A stretch of 64,000 bases of DNA, taken from Neelides folsomi (Eukaryota; Arthropoda; Collembola; Neelipleona; Neelidae). The stretch is taken from NCBI GenBank assembly GCA_034687125.1, contig JAQGBZ010000290.1, positions 18,206 through 82,205 on the forward strand, read 5' to 3'. Below the pieces are notes generated by a model. The model was not told the DNA's origin, did no database searches, and saw nothing but the letters and a program-made list of their open reading frames with translations. Position numbers and translations under genes: made by a program. Positions 13,238 through 27,500 of this stretch are shown here, piece after piece (position 1 is the first letter of the stretch; every line of letters starts with the position of its first letter).

Positions 13238-13638
13238 CCAGGTTGCTCGGAAAGTTCTGATATTTTTTAGTTTTTGGTATACACTTGTATAAATTTTACA
13301 TTGCTAGTCTTAAACCTGCTAATTGCTAAAAATATATAATGACTACTCTTTAATTCATTAAATTTAAAGCATGATTAACCATTTTGAGTGACTAAAAATT
13401 GCGAATCATATATAAATACAATTACAAAACATATACGAAGATATAGGATCTATATGTTTTGTAATTATATTTATAATTGATTCGCTAGTTTTAGTCACTC
13501 AAAATGGTAAATTATGCATTAAATTTAATGAATTTAAAAGTGGTTAGTATATTTTTAACATTTAGTAGGTTTAAGACTAACAATATCAATTCGCACATAT
13601 ATATTCCAAAAAATATCAGAACTTTCCGAGCAACCTGG
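13238..13638. mobile_element. Fold-back MITE, 401 bp near-complete palindrome, TA-flanked
   Basis: The element starts CCAGGTTGCTCGGAAAGTTC and ends with the complement of the same sequence at 13638. It is flanked by TA at 13236-13237 and 13639-13640. The arms remain complementary almost to the centre (near 13435-13445), for example around ATTTTGAGTGACTAAAA on the left and its counterpart at 13490-13505, so the whole element folds into one long imperfect hairpin. There is no coding capacity. The ends and TA target fit a mariner-type non-autonomous element. Confidence 0.8.
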
Positions 13639-13766
13639 TATATACTACGATATATTAAATATGATTAAATGCTCTCAACATTTCCAATATTAGTACTAAC
13701 ATTAAGGGTAAGTAAAGTAAGTATTCACGAAGTACATAAATATTTATTAACTACACACTGTTAGTA

Positions 13767-13800
13767 CAGGGTGCGTCAAAAGTTGCTTTACCCAAGTAAC
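13767..13800. mobile_element. Solo mariner-like terminus
   Basis: TA at 13765-13766 is followed by CAGGGTGCGTCAAAAGTTG, a typical mariner-family inverted-repeat start. I found no matching opposite end in the following 2 kb by eye, so this is probably a truncated or diverged copy. Confidence 0.35.
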
Positions 13801-14679
13801 TTTATGACCTATATGTATTATAATTATGTCTATGTACATATTATGTAAGTTTAACTTATGGAAATATTATTTGTGTTAAAAACTGGCCAAAGCATGTTAA
13901 ATTTTTGACAACACACCTCAATACACACCTTATCTATGCTCAAATATTGCCAAATTATCAAAATTTTCTGAATATTACATTGTAAAAATTATAGTGATTA
14001 TAGCATCTCTGAATTTAAGTACTGCTTTTAACATTTAAGTGTCAGGCTTCTGAATATATTGAACCTTTTTAAAGTGTTTAAAAAGTGATTAATAAAGTTT
14101 GTTAACTTTACTGAATTTATTGAATTTTATAAGACTTCTATCAAAAACAGGTATTCAAATGGTAATTGTTATTATTATACATTGCCACACAATTAAATCT
14201 ATAAAATACGTAATTATGAAGGCCTAATTCATATAAAAATATTAGGAATGAATTTTGTCTCAAAGCTGCAAAGCCGCAATATTAATATTAAATCTACCTG
14301 TCTATGTAATAGATAGCTTATAATGTAAATACTTATGCTGTAAAATAATAGGATAAAATACACGTGTCATACATTGTATCTGCACTTGTACCAATATACT
14401 TATATTAAATTTGTTTACTTATCAGATCCTGTGTAGTATGATATACAAATATTTGTATTATTAATTATTTAATTATTAATCGACTCCTTTCTCCTCAAAT
14501 AACTTACATATACATACATACATATTTATATCTTTCTGTACATACATAAGACTACTTATATAATAAATATACTACATACAAGATTGTATAGGTATGTTAT
14601 TATTATAATTATAACATATATTTACAAATAACATACAGATATATTTATTATTGTTGTTATTGTCATTTACTAAATACTA

Positions 14680-14830
14680 TAGTTCATTCACGAGCAACGT
14701 GCACTTGAGTTATAGGATGGCCCCTGCATTTGCATTATTTAAATTTTGTTACCAGCTAAACTGAGAATTTTTTTAATGCACATGATGGGCCAATGTATAA
14801 TTCAAGTGCAAGTTACTTGTGAATGAACTA
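14680..14830. mobile_element. Small TA-flanked MITE, about 151 bp
   Basis: Left arm TAGTTCATTCACGAGCAACG and its complement at the right end (ending 14830) pair over roughly 45 bp, with a spacer rich in A and T. TA flanks lie at 14678-14679 and 14831-14832. There is no coding capacity. The size and target duplication suggest a Tc1/mariner-type MITE. Confidence 0.65.
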
Positions 14831-15684
14831 TAATATATGTATAATAGTAATACTATAAGATGTTTCAAACACGATGAGTATAAAATGATAATATTGTTAA
14901 ATATATTTATTATTTATTATAGTGGTAAATGCTGAAGAGCGAGTATAATGGAAACAATCAAGTTTTTTGGAGTAAAATGGTGTTTAAAGAAAATTCTAAG
15001 AATTTTTGAAACAATAACTTCAAAACGGCCTTTGGTCTAGTTTAATGAGTAATGAGTTGGTAAATAGTAATCACTTTATAACTACTTATTGTTAGTAATC
15101 TAATAAAGGTTTAGGTATAATATATATTATATATACCTACCTAAGCACATTAGTAAAAATAAACACAATTCATTAATAATACGAGAGGAGGTGAAAAAGA
15201 GATTTTCGAAATAATATATTATACAATTTTGGAAAGCTCATTCTAAAACAAGAGAACAATCGTCTGAAGAGTGAATAAAACAATTATTATTATTCCATAA
15301 AATACTTATAGATATTAAACCCATTTTTATGGTGTGGAGTTTGCAAGAAATCTAGTGGTGCTATGCTATAGTAAATTCATGACTATCTGTATAAAAATCA
15401 TTCGAATATTATGTAACATTATTTGTTTACATATTAAAAATAACAATAACATAGATTAAGAAAGATGAAGCAACATGAATCAAATTGTAATGGTTGGTTG
15501 GAATAGCTAATATAATATGATCTACTAAACTGAATAAACATTGAATTCATACTCTACATACTTTTATACAAGTAATTACTATACACATACTTCATTTCAT
15601 AAATATTCACATGTTTGTATTTTAAATATTTTATTACATATCTAATGTAAATGAATACACACATGTCATTGTCATCAGACTATT

Positions 15685-16060
15685 TTATCTATCGGATTTA
15701 TTTCGCTGGGTGAGACAAGGAACGGATGCGAAACCCAAGACCCGGGAGCTCCCAGACGGGTAATTGGGGAGAAATGTCGAAATGTGAAGAAAGTAGCGCT
15801 TTCCAGCGGGTATTTCCCTCTTTCCTTTCTTCTTGTCCGGGAAGGGGGAGTGTGAGGGAGAAAGCACCCTTCCTATTTCAGACGACAATCAATATCCCCC
15901 GAACTCAATCCTCCGAATTCGGATATAAGATGAAAATAGCCTGCGTCCGCGTCCCGAAATTTTGTGCTGGAGCAAGTCAGCCGATTTACTACGAGCCATA
16001 TAGCCTCGTCCACTACGGTTCATCTCTATCCTCCTATTAGGTTGGATGGTTCGTATAATA
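15685..16060. other. GC-rich noncoding block
   Basis: The block stands out against AT-rich flanks. It contains open frames on both strands, but none resembles a known protein. It may be a regulatory block, an untranslated exon or an unrecognised lineage-specific exon. I see nothing that decides between these. Confidence 0.3.
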
Positions 16061-19000
16061 GGAACCTAATCTCTTGGCCCGTGAGGATACCTGCCTTAGA
16101 CATACAAGATCAATCCTTTTCTATTCTCCCATTGTAAATTGTAAAAGACCTGGTCAATATACCTACCATTAGATACAATTGTTCCTTTTTATTTCGTCCA
16201 ACACATTTTTCCCACAATCGAGTGTCAAAAAGTCTACTTGTCCCGTGGTCGATTTAATCCACTCAATCCCAAATTTTCATATTCCGGCAAACATTCCACT
16301 AACAAAGCTTTTATTTATTTATAATAATAAATGTAATTTATATAGTCCTTATATAATGATTATTATTTAGTTCAAAGTTAATTTGATACCTAATCAAAAC
16401 TTCGAATTTAAAGAAAGTGAATTTTTTATTAAATAAGTTGGTACAACTTACATTTAGTTTATAAATGTCAGACTTATTTTGAAGTTCCTTCGTAGCGGAG
16501 GATCCATCATCATGGGTTGGGGGTAAGTCATTTCTATTTTATTTATTTATTTTCTTATCTTAATGTTTCAAAACTCTAATTCTAAAGAGCCAAAGAGGTA
16601 AGATTCCTGAACTGTCGAAAAAAGTATAGGAAGGAAAATATGAGAGGAAAATTGCTTAATTTATGGGATCATAAAATTGAGTCCCAAGACGGTCATTAAC
16701 TTGTGTGTATAGAATTGCATGCAAACCATCAAATGACATAATACAGATATAACTAGGAAATTAAAATAGATTCAAAGGAACAGCACAGATGTGTAGTTAC
16801 ATATCTCAAAAATTAAATGTCAATTGAATCCACAATTTATAAGAAATAAGTACATCGGACATCAGCATGTATTTTTACGTTTTGAATAAATGGGTGCAAG
16901 TAAACCGTTAGCAATTTTTTAAACTCAATCAAAAAAACTTACTTTTTAGCGATCCAAATAACTTATTGAAAATATCACTTTATTTTTTCTGCTTTTACCC
17001 GAAATATGTAGTAAAGTGAGGATTTGATCATTTATCAAAATTGAGATTCCTCAAAGATAAAACTGTATTAAGGTTATGGTTACTAAAAGGTTTCAACAGT
17101 CAAATGAGTAAATGTGAGCGAGCAACATGCAAATTGAGTGAGATTGGTTAATAAAAAGGTGAGTTCATGAGACGGAATTGCTTATTTTGTTCTCACTCCA
17201 AATTACCTTTAAAAGTCGGAGGTAATGGAATGTGCTAAGGAATGGGACATAATAAATACCAAAGATAAATTGAATCATGGAGAAATATTTCATATATTAA
17301 CTATTACCTCTGGTGGCAATATTATCATGTAGCTAACTTGGAAGTATGGTTTTGGTAATACATTACAGATACTTCTCACTCATCGAGAATATCCTTTTGA
17401 ATAATTGAAAGATGGGAAGTGATAAAGGAGTGCGAGTACAGTACATAGTAGTGAGTGAGTGTGTGTGGGAGAAATGACAATGCAAGGCAGGTCAATACCT
17501 TTAACACTTATCAGCTTATGCAGAAGAAGAAGGCAGTGGAGCATTTGATATTAAATTATCTTGCCGCAGCGCAGATTGAGATTTTGTGCTAAAGCACAAA
17601 AACGACTTGGTCTCTTCCCCGAGTCATTCCACGATTCAGAGTGAATTTCAATCTAACTTCCCCATACAATCTTATTACTTATTGCTACCCAACTCATTCC
17701 CACTCTGCTGAGGAAGGCCATTAAGAAATTTTTAATGAATCAAAGGTTCAATTTTCATTCGGATTACTTTAGCTTGTAAAAAATATGGCAAATTAAGTTT
17801 CTGACTCTGTTCACAAAAGCTTACGTGAGCTTTGTGGAGTGATTTCACAATTTTTGTGAATTTCTCCTCGTTACATTCCAACTGAAACCATCTATGGTAT
17901 TATTATTCAAAATATCTTCATACAACCTCAAGCTTCAAACTCAAATGTAACAAATTAAATAATAAACCTTTACCACAAAATAAAAATTTTTTCAAATCTT
18001 CATCTTACGATTAGCTTTGATAAACACTTTGTTTTTTATTATTTGACATATAAACTCAATCAGTGATGCAAGTCTGAGAAAGAAATTTGTAAATAATTGA
18101 TATTTCAATTGTAGAGTAGGCAGGGCATTGATGAGAAACATCTAATGAACATTATTAACATGACGAGCCGGTTACCCGTAGCCTACGGGTCACTCAATGC
18201 TTGGATTTCAGGATACCATATAGAGTCACCCGTAACCGGGGGTATTCCTATATCTGTAACCCTTCTATCAGATAGATTACTATATAATTAAAATATCCGA
18301 CTAAAGGATTATCCGATTGGAATAGGGGTTGACCTAAACATAAAACGACCCCAGAAACCTCTTCTTTCATGCTTTTACTCCCACCAAACCTCATGGTTGT
18401 CAATCGCATTAATTTTTCAGTCAGATTACCCGCTACCCAAGCCATTGGAGGGTATCCCAATACCTTTAATTCGGTAACAAAATTGTATTTAATATTCTTG
18501 TTATCCATAAACGATCACGCAGATCATTAATATTATTTCGAAGAGTGTAGTAAATTTGCAAAAGTTATAATTCTATTTGGCGTTTTATCCAAATTCGATC
18601 GCATCATCCTAAATATGGGTTTTGCTTGACTACGTTTAATTAAAGTCACGTATTATATACAGAATAGCATAATTTTACGTCTATCAGTAAATGTAGGTAA
18701 TTTAAAATTTCATATGCTTTTTAGAATAAATTAATCGTTTGAATGAATAATTTATATTCTATTTTGGTACACAATTGGCCAATTGGGCAAAATACTACTT
18801 AAGTATATTGTAAATATGTACTTAATGTTAGTTGTACATAAAATGTAAATGAATACCTATACATAAAAAATACTTACAAATATTGCATTATAGATTATAG
18901 ATATTAATATTATAGAATAACTCAATTACAAACAACAAAACATATTAGGACATTACAATTACATGACATGTGAACATAATTTGTCTCATTTTCTCACAAC

Positions 19001-20399
19001 ACAAAATTAAGAATATAGAAATAGTGTACATGGATGGGAAAATTGAAGTGTCATAAAACAGTGTAATAAAGTTTACATTTATGTATAATTACGATGTCTA
19101 TAGGGTGAAAAATGATGGTCAGCACATCTATTCTGTGAGATGGTGATGATATCAAGACATGAATGACCATTGAATCAGAATAAATTAATGTATATACATA
19201 AATATATGTAAATGCTCTCTTGCACGAAATTTTTATCTCACTCTGCTCGTAATTAAGCTGGAATAGGAAAATTATTATGAAAAATACAAAAGCCGGAAAA
19301 GAGCATGCTCGGTGTTAATTTAATGTTAACTAACTTGTGCAATTCACCTCTTGTAAGATAAAATTAAACTGATACTTGAAACACTTGGAGTTTAATCGAA
19401 AAAAGGTCTTCATCCAAAAGTCCATGGTAATGAGAGGCACGCATTTGTATCCGAATTTGTCCTATTGATTTTATTATTATGATCCTGAGAATTCATAATG
19501 CCTCCATAATTACGTTTATTAACATAATGAAAGAAAAAGCTACCAATAGCCTATATATTTTATTACCCTTTAAAAATCATGAATACATACCTAGACATTC
19601 TGAGAAAGTAATGAAACTGCATGGTATTTATTAAAAGGAGAGAAAATTTTTAATGGCTCTAATAAAAATAATTTTAGTTTCCTAATTTCAAATTGGAAAA
19701 TCATTACGACTATACACAGTATGAATGTATTACATATATGTATGTACATAAATGTATTCGTATGTGCTCTGTAGTTTTAATTAAAAATAGGATTGAGTGG
19801 TGCAGTGCAGCTCAGGAACATTCAATTAGCAATTATCTTTTCCTCGCTGAACATAATTTATTATTATTGGAAAAGGTAATTTGCCCATAGAGGATAATCG
19901 ATAAATACGTTTACACAAATCCATTACACTCATTGGCACCGGACCAACAGAAGAGTTGAAGATTCAAGGATGATGAAGTGAGAGGCAAATGAAAACATCA
20001 TTTATCGTTTTCTTATCCTACTAAATTGCCGAGAGGACATAGGGGAAAAGTAATGGAACTGATGAGGCAACGGAGGATTGACTTGAAATACTATTATTGA
20101 TCATCGTGTATCTCATCAGGAGGAAGAAGAGGGCAATGTTGAATTACCAAATGCTAATCGGATAGGAAAACAAATAAATCACGGTGGGGATCTGTGTGCA
20201 AAGACTTCTCATGTATTTAATACTACATTACAACAGGATGTGTGTATCTATTGAAGGGATTTGGGCATTGACTATTGATTAACCGATTAAATAAATATTC
20301 TCCCCTGCATAATATTCTCTTCACTTTCAACCCATTATGTATTCTCCTCTGCCTCTACTACTCTCTCATTATTGGGGGAGTTAAAGAGAGAAGACATTA
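16061..20399. other. Intergenic, no gene seen
   Basis: AT-rich sequence without recognisable exons. Around 18165-18245 there is a cluster of self-complementary words: ACCCGTAG and CTACGGGT at 18174-18190, and a related CACCCGTAACC near 18225. Next to it (18248-18508, - strand) is an 86-codon open frame that I do not recognise. It may be repeat-derived. Confidence 0.4.
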
Positions 20400-21510
20400 T
20401 TATGTAAGAATAATATGTGAGTGAAGGAAGAGAGGGAAAAGGTTACCTTTTCTATGGGTGGCCTGCTGCGGACCGAATGATGGGGAAGGTATGTGTAAAC
20501 CTAGGGAAAAAAGAGTTTCTCTCTTTCGCCGCCGATTCGTGGGTTCATCGGGGAGGCGAAGCCGAGAGGTAGCCGATGTGCATGGACAGGATAGCAGATC
20601 CCTCAAAGCAGCCCCTTTGCTCCAAACCTCTCTCACAACAGACGAGACATACACAGGGGTTTACTCCTATGTTGGATCTCGACGCCAACGGAGAGAATCC
20701 TCGAGTGTAAAATTCGATTCGTGTTTCCACTGACACGGAACTTTAATTCGACCTTGTTCGGACATCGAGATCGGTTTCAAAATAACCGAAATTCCCCCCC
20801 ACTTGTTGCAACGATTCCTTAAGTGTCATCGTAATCGTCAGATTAACAAGGAAGGAAAAGTGTTCTTCCTCCTCTTCATTTTAAAACAATTGCTCCATTG
20901 TTTTCTGCAAGCTACGAAAGAAAGGAACCAAAAGCACTTTGAACACTTCCTCCTTCTCCTCATCGAGGCTCATAATTGTGTTTCGGGAGTTCTTGGATTT
21001 TTTCCCTTGCCTTATTTAAGAGTTTGGGACAAAAAATGACCATTTGTTAATTTTAACCATGAGAAAGAAAAGAATTTCGAAATTGAAGATCTGACAGCCA
21101 TTTTTACTAAGGATTAATTCACCAATTGACTCACTTTAGGTTGTGTATTACCAACCATTATTGGTATTTAGTGGAATATGTAACTCGTAAATGCATATGA
21201 CGACTGATTGTGTTCATATCAAGAGACTTTTGGACTTTTATTTAACTTATCTTTCTACGAAAACTTCTGACCGAGCACACCGATAATTTGTCGATTGAGT
21301 TTATTTACTGTATTTACTCCCTGTGTTAATATTGCATCGATCAATTAATCATTGAGTAAATAAAATTAACGCCACATCAGTAAAGATATTTGTGCATTGT
21401 TCATATGAGGTGCCAAATTGTTTTTAAATTGTCCAACTCCGTTGAAAATAATGAAATTTCTCTCGAGAAGAATTCGATACAGACATTATTGATATGCGAA
21501 AAATTTCTTC
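20400..21510 (+). other. GC-rich block, possible untranslated first exon
   Basis: The sequence between about 20440 and 20800 has much higher GC than its surroundings and no recognisable protein. A good donor-like site (TCTG|GTAAGT) lies at 21510-21511. One reading is a promoter plus 5' noncoding exon for the + strand Caskin gene, whose coding sequence starts 10 kb further on. This is inference from composition and one splice-like site. Confidence 0.25.
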
Positions 21511-24500
21511 TGGTAAGTAGAATTTTTAGTTAATTTTAGATTTGAACAATATGTACAAAGAGTATTTTCTGCATGCGATTTTATTTTATTTTAGATATTA
21601 GGTATATTATAATTCACTTTAAGTAAATTACTACTCATTGTCAGTAAAGGTAGTGGGATTTTAGTCACATTTAAATATAACAGAGGAGATAAATGAAAAA
21701 ACTTTTTATTTGCTTTTCCTGGGCCTTTCCTTCTTTTATGATTCAATCTTGGTTTTGTCAATCATCGATAATTGATTGGATATTGGATGGGAGTCAAGTT
21801 GAATTTGTGATTCGTTTAAGTCAAGTTTGACCTTAAATTCCACCCATCGATTCTTTGTTTCTGTGAATCATACGAATGGAATAAGTGGAGTAAAATAATG
21901 AGCTCTTGTTCTCTAAGAGTCCAATTTAGAAAATCATGTCTGGATTTAATAAGGACCATAAATCTGCCAGGCTAACTATTGCAGAATGAAGGCGAAGGGA
22001 ATCTCAGGTCATGCCTGAAGAAGCAGCATGGATAAATAGGGATAAATACTTCTCAGGCCTATTCCAAATGGTCATAAAATTCATTTAGCATTAAACTAGG
22101 AGCTTGAGTTCTATTTCTACAAATGTCATAATAAATCAGGAAGTTTGTAGCGCGTAGGTTCATCATCATCAGCAAGTGATAAGTTAGGGGCGCTGAGTGT
22201 GTTTCTTCTAAATGGACGAAACTGATTTTATTCCTCATCTGCTCCGAAGATGAGCTTATAAGCACCAACTTACACTCAACTTCACTGCGAGGGCGACCGT
22301 ATGAGTAGTAGAAATAGAAAGAGAGTCATAAATGTCCATTTTGGAGAAGGAGGATTCTCCATATGGGAGTTTTGTGAACTGAAGTTGAGGAATAAATCTG
22401 TCGAGGGAGAATAACCTTCATCCTCACATCCCATGAAGGTTCTCCTTGTGTTCACTTGTATTCACTCCATCAAGTGTGGAACATGGGGCCAACATTCATT
22501 CGTTCTCCTCTTCTTTCGACCCATTTTTCTATCCAGACTGGAGGGGAGCCACTCGAAAGCATCGGGTTTCATTTACAATCTTATTCCATCATCGTCGTCC
22601 CCAACCAGATCCAAAGAATGAATCGCCCCTCATGCCCTCCTCCCTCATCGGCAGACGATATTGAGATAATAGAATATCCATCCGTCCTGTAGAAGACCTT
22701 TTACAGATTTTAATTCCTACTGGGATTATAAAGACCTCTGGAGCTCATTCATGCAAAATACTCTTTCTTCATTCGAGTGAAAAGTAGTAGGACAGTTTCA
22801 TCGTTTCTTTCGTTTAGATTGTATTGGCTTTTTCAAGAATTTTTCACCATTTTTTTATTTAGAATATTATCTCTGTATTTTTCTTGCTTCAAAATGATGA
22901 GAAATGATTTTAGCACGCTTATCGATCAACAATAAATACCTCGTATATACAGTACAGTACTAAGCATAATAATCTAGAGCATGACTTTTGATGTGACTGT
23001 GAACTGATGTGAACATCATTAGAATTAGAACAACGATGAGAAGATGACATAATGGGGGTGAGAAACATTTAGGACATTTGTGTAAATCCGAAATAGGGCT
23101 AATACATAAAGACAATGTAATTTCAACAGTATACCATACAATAGGCATTAAATAATTTAATCAAAATCTATCATATTAGTCTAGTAGTATGTATGCTTCA
23201 TTGCCAATTAATATCTACAATTATGTATGTAATACATACATCAATAGGTATGTAGTAGGTTCAGGATGCGATTTGGTATTTGTGTAATAGATGATTAAAT
23301 ATACATAGCTCATAGTATTTACATATATGCAATGGAACTCAATGTCAGTTAATGAGTCGTTTTTCTTCCATTAATTAAAGATCAATAAGAATAAAGGTTA
23401 TTGATCTTTATTGTTTGACCAAGCGCTAGAAATCCCTACTATGTACTTAAGTATGCATTTAGCACAAGAGTTTGAATTTCTTCTAAGGATTTAACATTTC
23501 ATTTTGAATTTTCAATCAAAATTCCCAATGAACCAAAAACAATAAGGCACTAAATTAACTTAGTTATCTATTGAACTTATCGCACATAGTCGTTTAGCCA
23601 TTAATTCAAAGTAAATTGTCATCGATTCTTGAGGATAAGCCTTTAATTCATTCACATCCTATGGATCATTTAAATTCAGGACACGATATTTGGGAAGGTA
23701 ATATACCTTCAGTATACACCTTCAATATGCCCAAATCTGCCAACTTTTTTTAAAAGAAACTTAATACATCTTGTATAAATTTTTATTTTATGTCGCAAGT
23801 GTCAAGACTCGAAATAACTCGTGCGTTGAAAAGATATTCTCATTCCTTTTTCCCATCATGGCATTTTTTATTTGTGTTTCTCACCCTACACTCCTTTAGT
23901 TTCATTCTGAGTGAGGAGGAGTGAAATCTCTTAATTTGAGAAATCACCTTGTGTCCTTTACAAACACCGAAGTAGAAACGAAGAGATTTGAATACAGGTA
24001 ATGCATGATAAAATCCTAAAATCTTTCTGTATAGCATGTGGGGATTTGGTGCATTAGCATATTACATGTTAATAAAATATAAGATTCGTAATTTCACGGT
24101 GTCTCAAGAGGTTTGAGAGTTAAGTTGAGGATCACTTGCTTCTCAGATCTCCAGTTCATCTTCAATTACAGCTCAGATAAAATCTTTATCAGAGAAGGAT
24201 AAAATGTTTGAAGCTCCTGTTCAGACATGGATAAATTACAGCAGGGTTGTCACAAAAGTGTCCCTTGATTTTTCAAACGAGGACCGTAGACCAATGTATC
24301 ACTCAAAGTCAGTCAGCAATATTTAAATAAATTGATATCAATATCAAGTAAAGTATTATAAATACTACATTATACAGCTCTTATTAGCATAACTTGGAAA
24401 ATCCCTGATGCTGTCTTTAATTGAACTTGAGGCCAAACCCGTTGATTCGTTCACCCATTTAAATCATTTTCATATAAAGCTCCAGGGTTTATGAAACTTC

Positions 24501-27500
24501 CATTAATTTTTTATCGGGGAGCATCTTGAGTCAATGGCATATTAATTAGGCGATCTTTATGACTCTTTTTATCTAAGCACTTCAAAAGACTTCAAAAGAG
24601 GCGGAGGGGATGTCCTTTTTACAATATTTACATATTACATCCGAATGCAATTTATGTGTGATTCTTTATCAGTATGGTTTTATCAGAGTGGTTATTGGTA
24701 TTGCATGGGTTGCAGGTCTTGCAGGTATTCCTCATCCACTTCCCATAGCTCTCTTCAATAATGAAATTAAGGAAGCGAGTGTCTCGTGTTTGTATAGGCT
24801 ATAGGCAGATGGACGCTCATCTGCCCCATCCATTTAAGGAAATGTCAGTTAGAAATGTCTTCTCACATAAATGCTTCTTATTGTGATGGGTGATGGCTGG
24901 CTGATGGTTGCCCTGATGGCCCGATACTTCTTAATACTCCCCCTCCATGTGTTAGTTTATAACTTATAACTAATATTGTAAATGAAGGGAGAGTCAGATC
25001 GTGGTGAACCCTTAGCTGATTGTAAGTTGGTGGAACTGGGCAGTTGTCAGACGAGAAACCAAGCCCGCTTTTCCTTCTCATTATATAATAGTAAGTATAA
25101 GTACGCTTCCTGTGAAGAGGTGTCTTGGAAGAAGCCCCCATTCCTCACTCCGGATCTATTCAACAAGAGAGAGATGAGCAGGGGTCGGGATTCTTTACCT
25201 TATTCAAATTTCTATTGTGACTCATTTTATGATCCCACTACTGAAGGATGTGGAAGGAACTGTTAAATTTTACCTTCTTTTCGGCTCCAACACAAACAAC
25301 ATTCTTCCACCCCCTTGAACTCCACAAAGCATTTTTCATATTTGAAGCTTTGAAATCAAGATATAGTTATTTTTAAAAAGGTTGAACTCAATTGGGGGAA
25401 AATGATGTCGATTTATTAGATCTCTGACGTTGGTATTCATAACTTTTTTTTTCAATTATATTAAATGACAGAAATGGAATCAAAGTTCCTAGTAGAAAAT
25501 ATCTATTGAATTTCAAATTTTATTTGATTGACTATAGCGGAGATTTTCTTTTATGAAAATTTTTCTGAGGTTGAAGTTACATCATTTAGATATTGTTCCA
25601 ACAACTATACTTTCCTTTTACGCATTTTTGAATTTTTAAAAAATACGTTCTCTATTTTTTGAAGGACGATGGTAGGAGAGCAATATTGCTAATGCTGAAC
25701 AGATTTTAGCTTTGGAATGTTTGTGAGGTATTTGCACGGAATATTGCATTTTATCTATTTTCGTGACGAGAGGGATAAATGAAAAGTTTGCCAATGTAAA
25801 GGTTTTTCAACCCTTTCCGAAAAATTACCTTTCTTTTACCAACCTTCTACATTCCAATTCTTTTACACTCCTCAAAAAGCTCTGTTTCTTTCAAAGCAAT
25901 TTATTCCTTACATTTCCTCATTTCCTCCCTTAACCCAACCATACAACCATATGTATTTACAATAGTATTGTAGAATAGTTTTCGTTTTGTCGATTTAGTC
26001 CAAACAAACCGCAGAGCTCATGGGATCAAATCCGATATTTGATTTTGATTAACGTCTAAACTTTTGATAAGATTGAAATGAAGTTCTCACGCATATCCAG
26101 AATTCTATATTTATTTCAAATTCAAAATTCATTTAATTGAATCAAAACAAAGAGCTTTTGCGTTCGTCGAGTGAACTTTTTCAATATTGTTAGTATTCAA
26201 TACATTTTTAAAATATGGCTTTATATTATAAAAGAAAAGCTTTCAGATAATTTAAAAAAACCATGTCATGAATTAGATTTGATTAAATTAAACAACTTCC
26301 AAATCTTTTCATTTCAAAATTTTCAAAGAATGTTACCTCAAAAATATTCTTTATTAAATGGCTTTTTGATGCATTCACGAGCTACTTAACTTTCGCATTT
26401 ACAAATAATTCGGGTCTAGCATGCTTTCAAGAAATTTAGTAAATTAATAGTTTATGCTTCAAAAGCCTAAAAACATATGTACTTGGGTTTATACAAATTG
26501 AATTTCTTGAAGAGAAACCAAGTTGAATGAACATTGTTGTTATTATTTTTAAAACTGATTTTAGCATGGTTGGAATTTCTCAAGAGAAGGTTTATACACA
26601 AAAGGGTTTACCATATAGTTTATATTACATACTCTATAGTATACTTACTCTAGTTAATCAAATGAATATGAATGAGATTCGGGGGAAAGAGCGGATCACA
26701 CATAGAGAATGTAAGTAAGTAAGTAATATATAGTTAGTAATGTATGAGAGAAACAAAGTGATATATGCCAAAAGGTGTGTTTGCATTTCCACCGTATAGT
26801 TTTTGAGGCGAGGAGGTGGAAGAACCACACCCAAAATTTATTCCACATCGCCTGACGGGTGACCTCAGTCATCTTCCGATTACTAATGAAATAATATTTC
26901 CCTATCTCGAGATTCTATTTAAACACGTAGCTCAAATAGGACCAACACATGCAGAGTTTGCAGAGAGATCCAATCCATTCAGATCAGCAGATCTCAAACT
27001 CATTCTTTTTTAACTAATGCAAGCAAATTCCATCCTCATTTGATGCCAATTTGCCGTTCTGGATAATCTTGTTAGTGAACCTTCTTGCCGCCCATTTCGT
27101 TTTCACACTCCGCTCACTCTCATCGCCTCGCTCATCCAATCATTTTTCCAAAAGAGTGGATTGTAGATTGTGGACCAACCTAATGAATGGAATAGTTAAA
27201 ATGGCTTATTTAAATGCGTACAATCTCAAGTTGAGCTTTACGCATGATATGTGTAACCATTCACCAATAACACACTATTTTATAAAATTTGTTACATCCT
27301 ATCTTAATGATGGTCTTCCAAAATGTAAATTATATGACATTACAAGCCACTTTGAATTTTAATGGTGGTTCGTAATGACGGAGAATATTTAAAATAGCAG
27401 ATTGACCAGGTAATAACTCACTACCCCATTCAAATCTTTTTCTCTAGCTTTAAAAACCTTACTTGATCTCAACCATTCGACATATCCTCACATAATTAAG

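Noticed and set aside
15726-16040. 104-codon + strand frame as a gene
   Set aside because: No recognisable domain, no clear start context or splice partners, and overlapping frames on both strands, as expected from local high GC.
18165-18508. Self-complementary ACCCGTA words and an 86-codon - strand frame as a possible transposon
   Set aside because: No target duplication, clean terminal repeats or recognisable transposase could be shown, so it is only noted in the intergenic entry.
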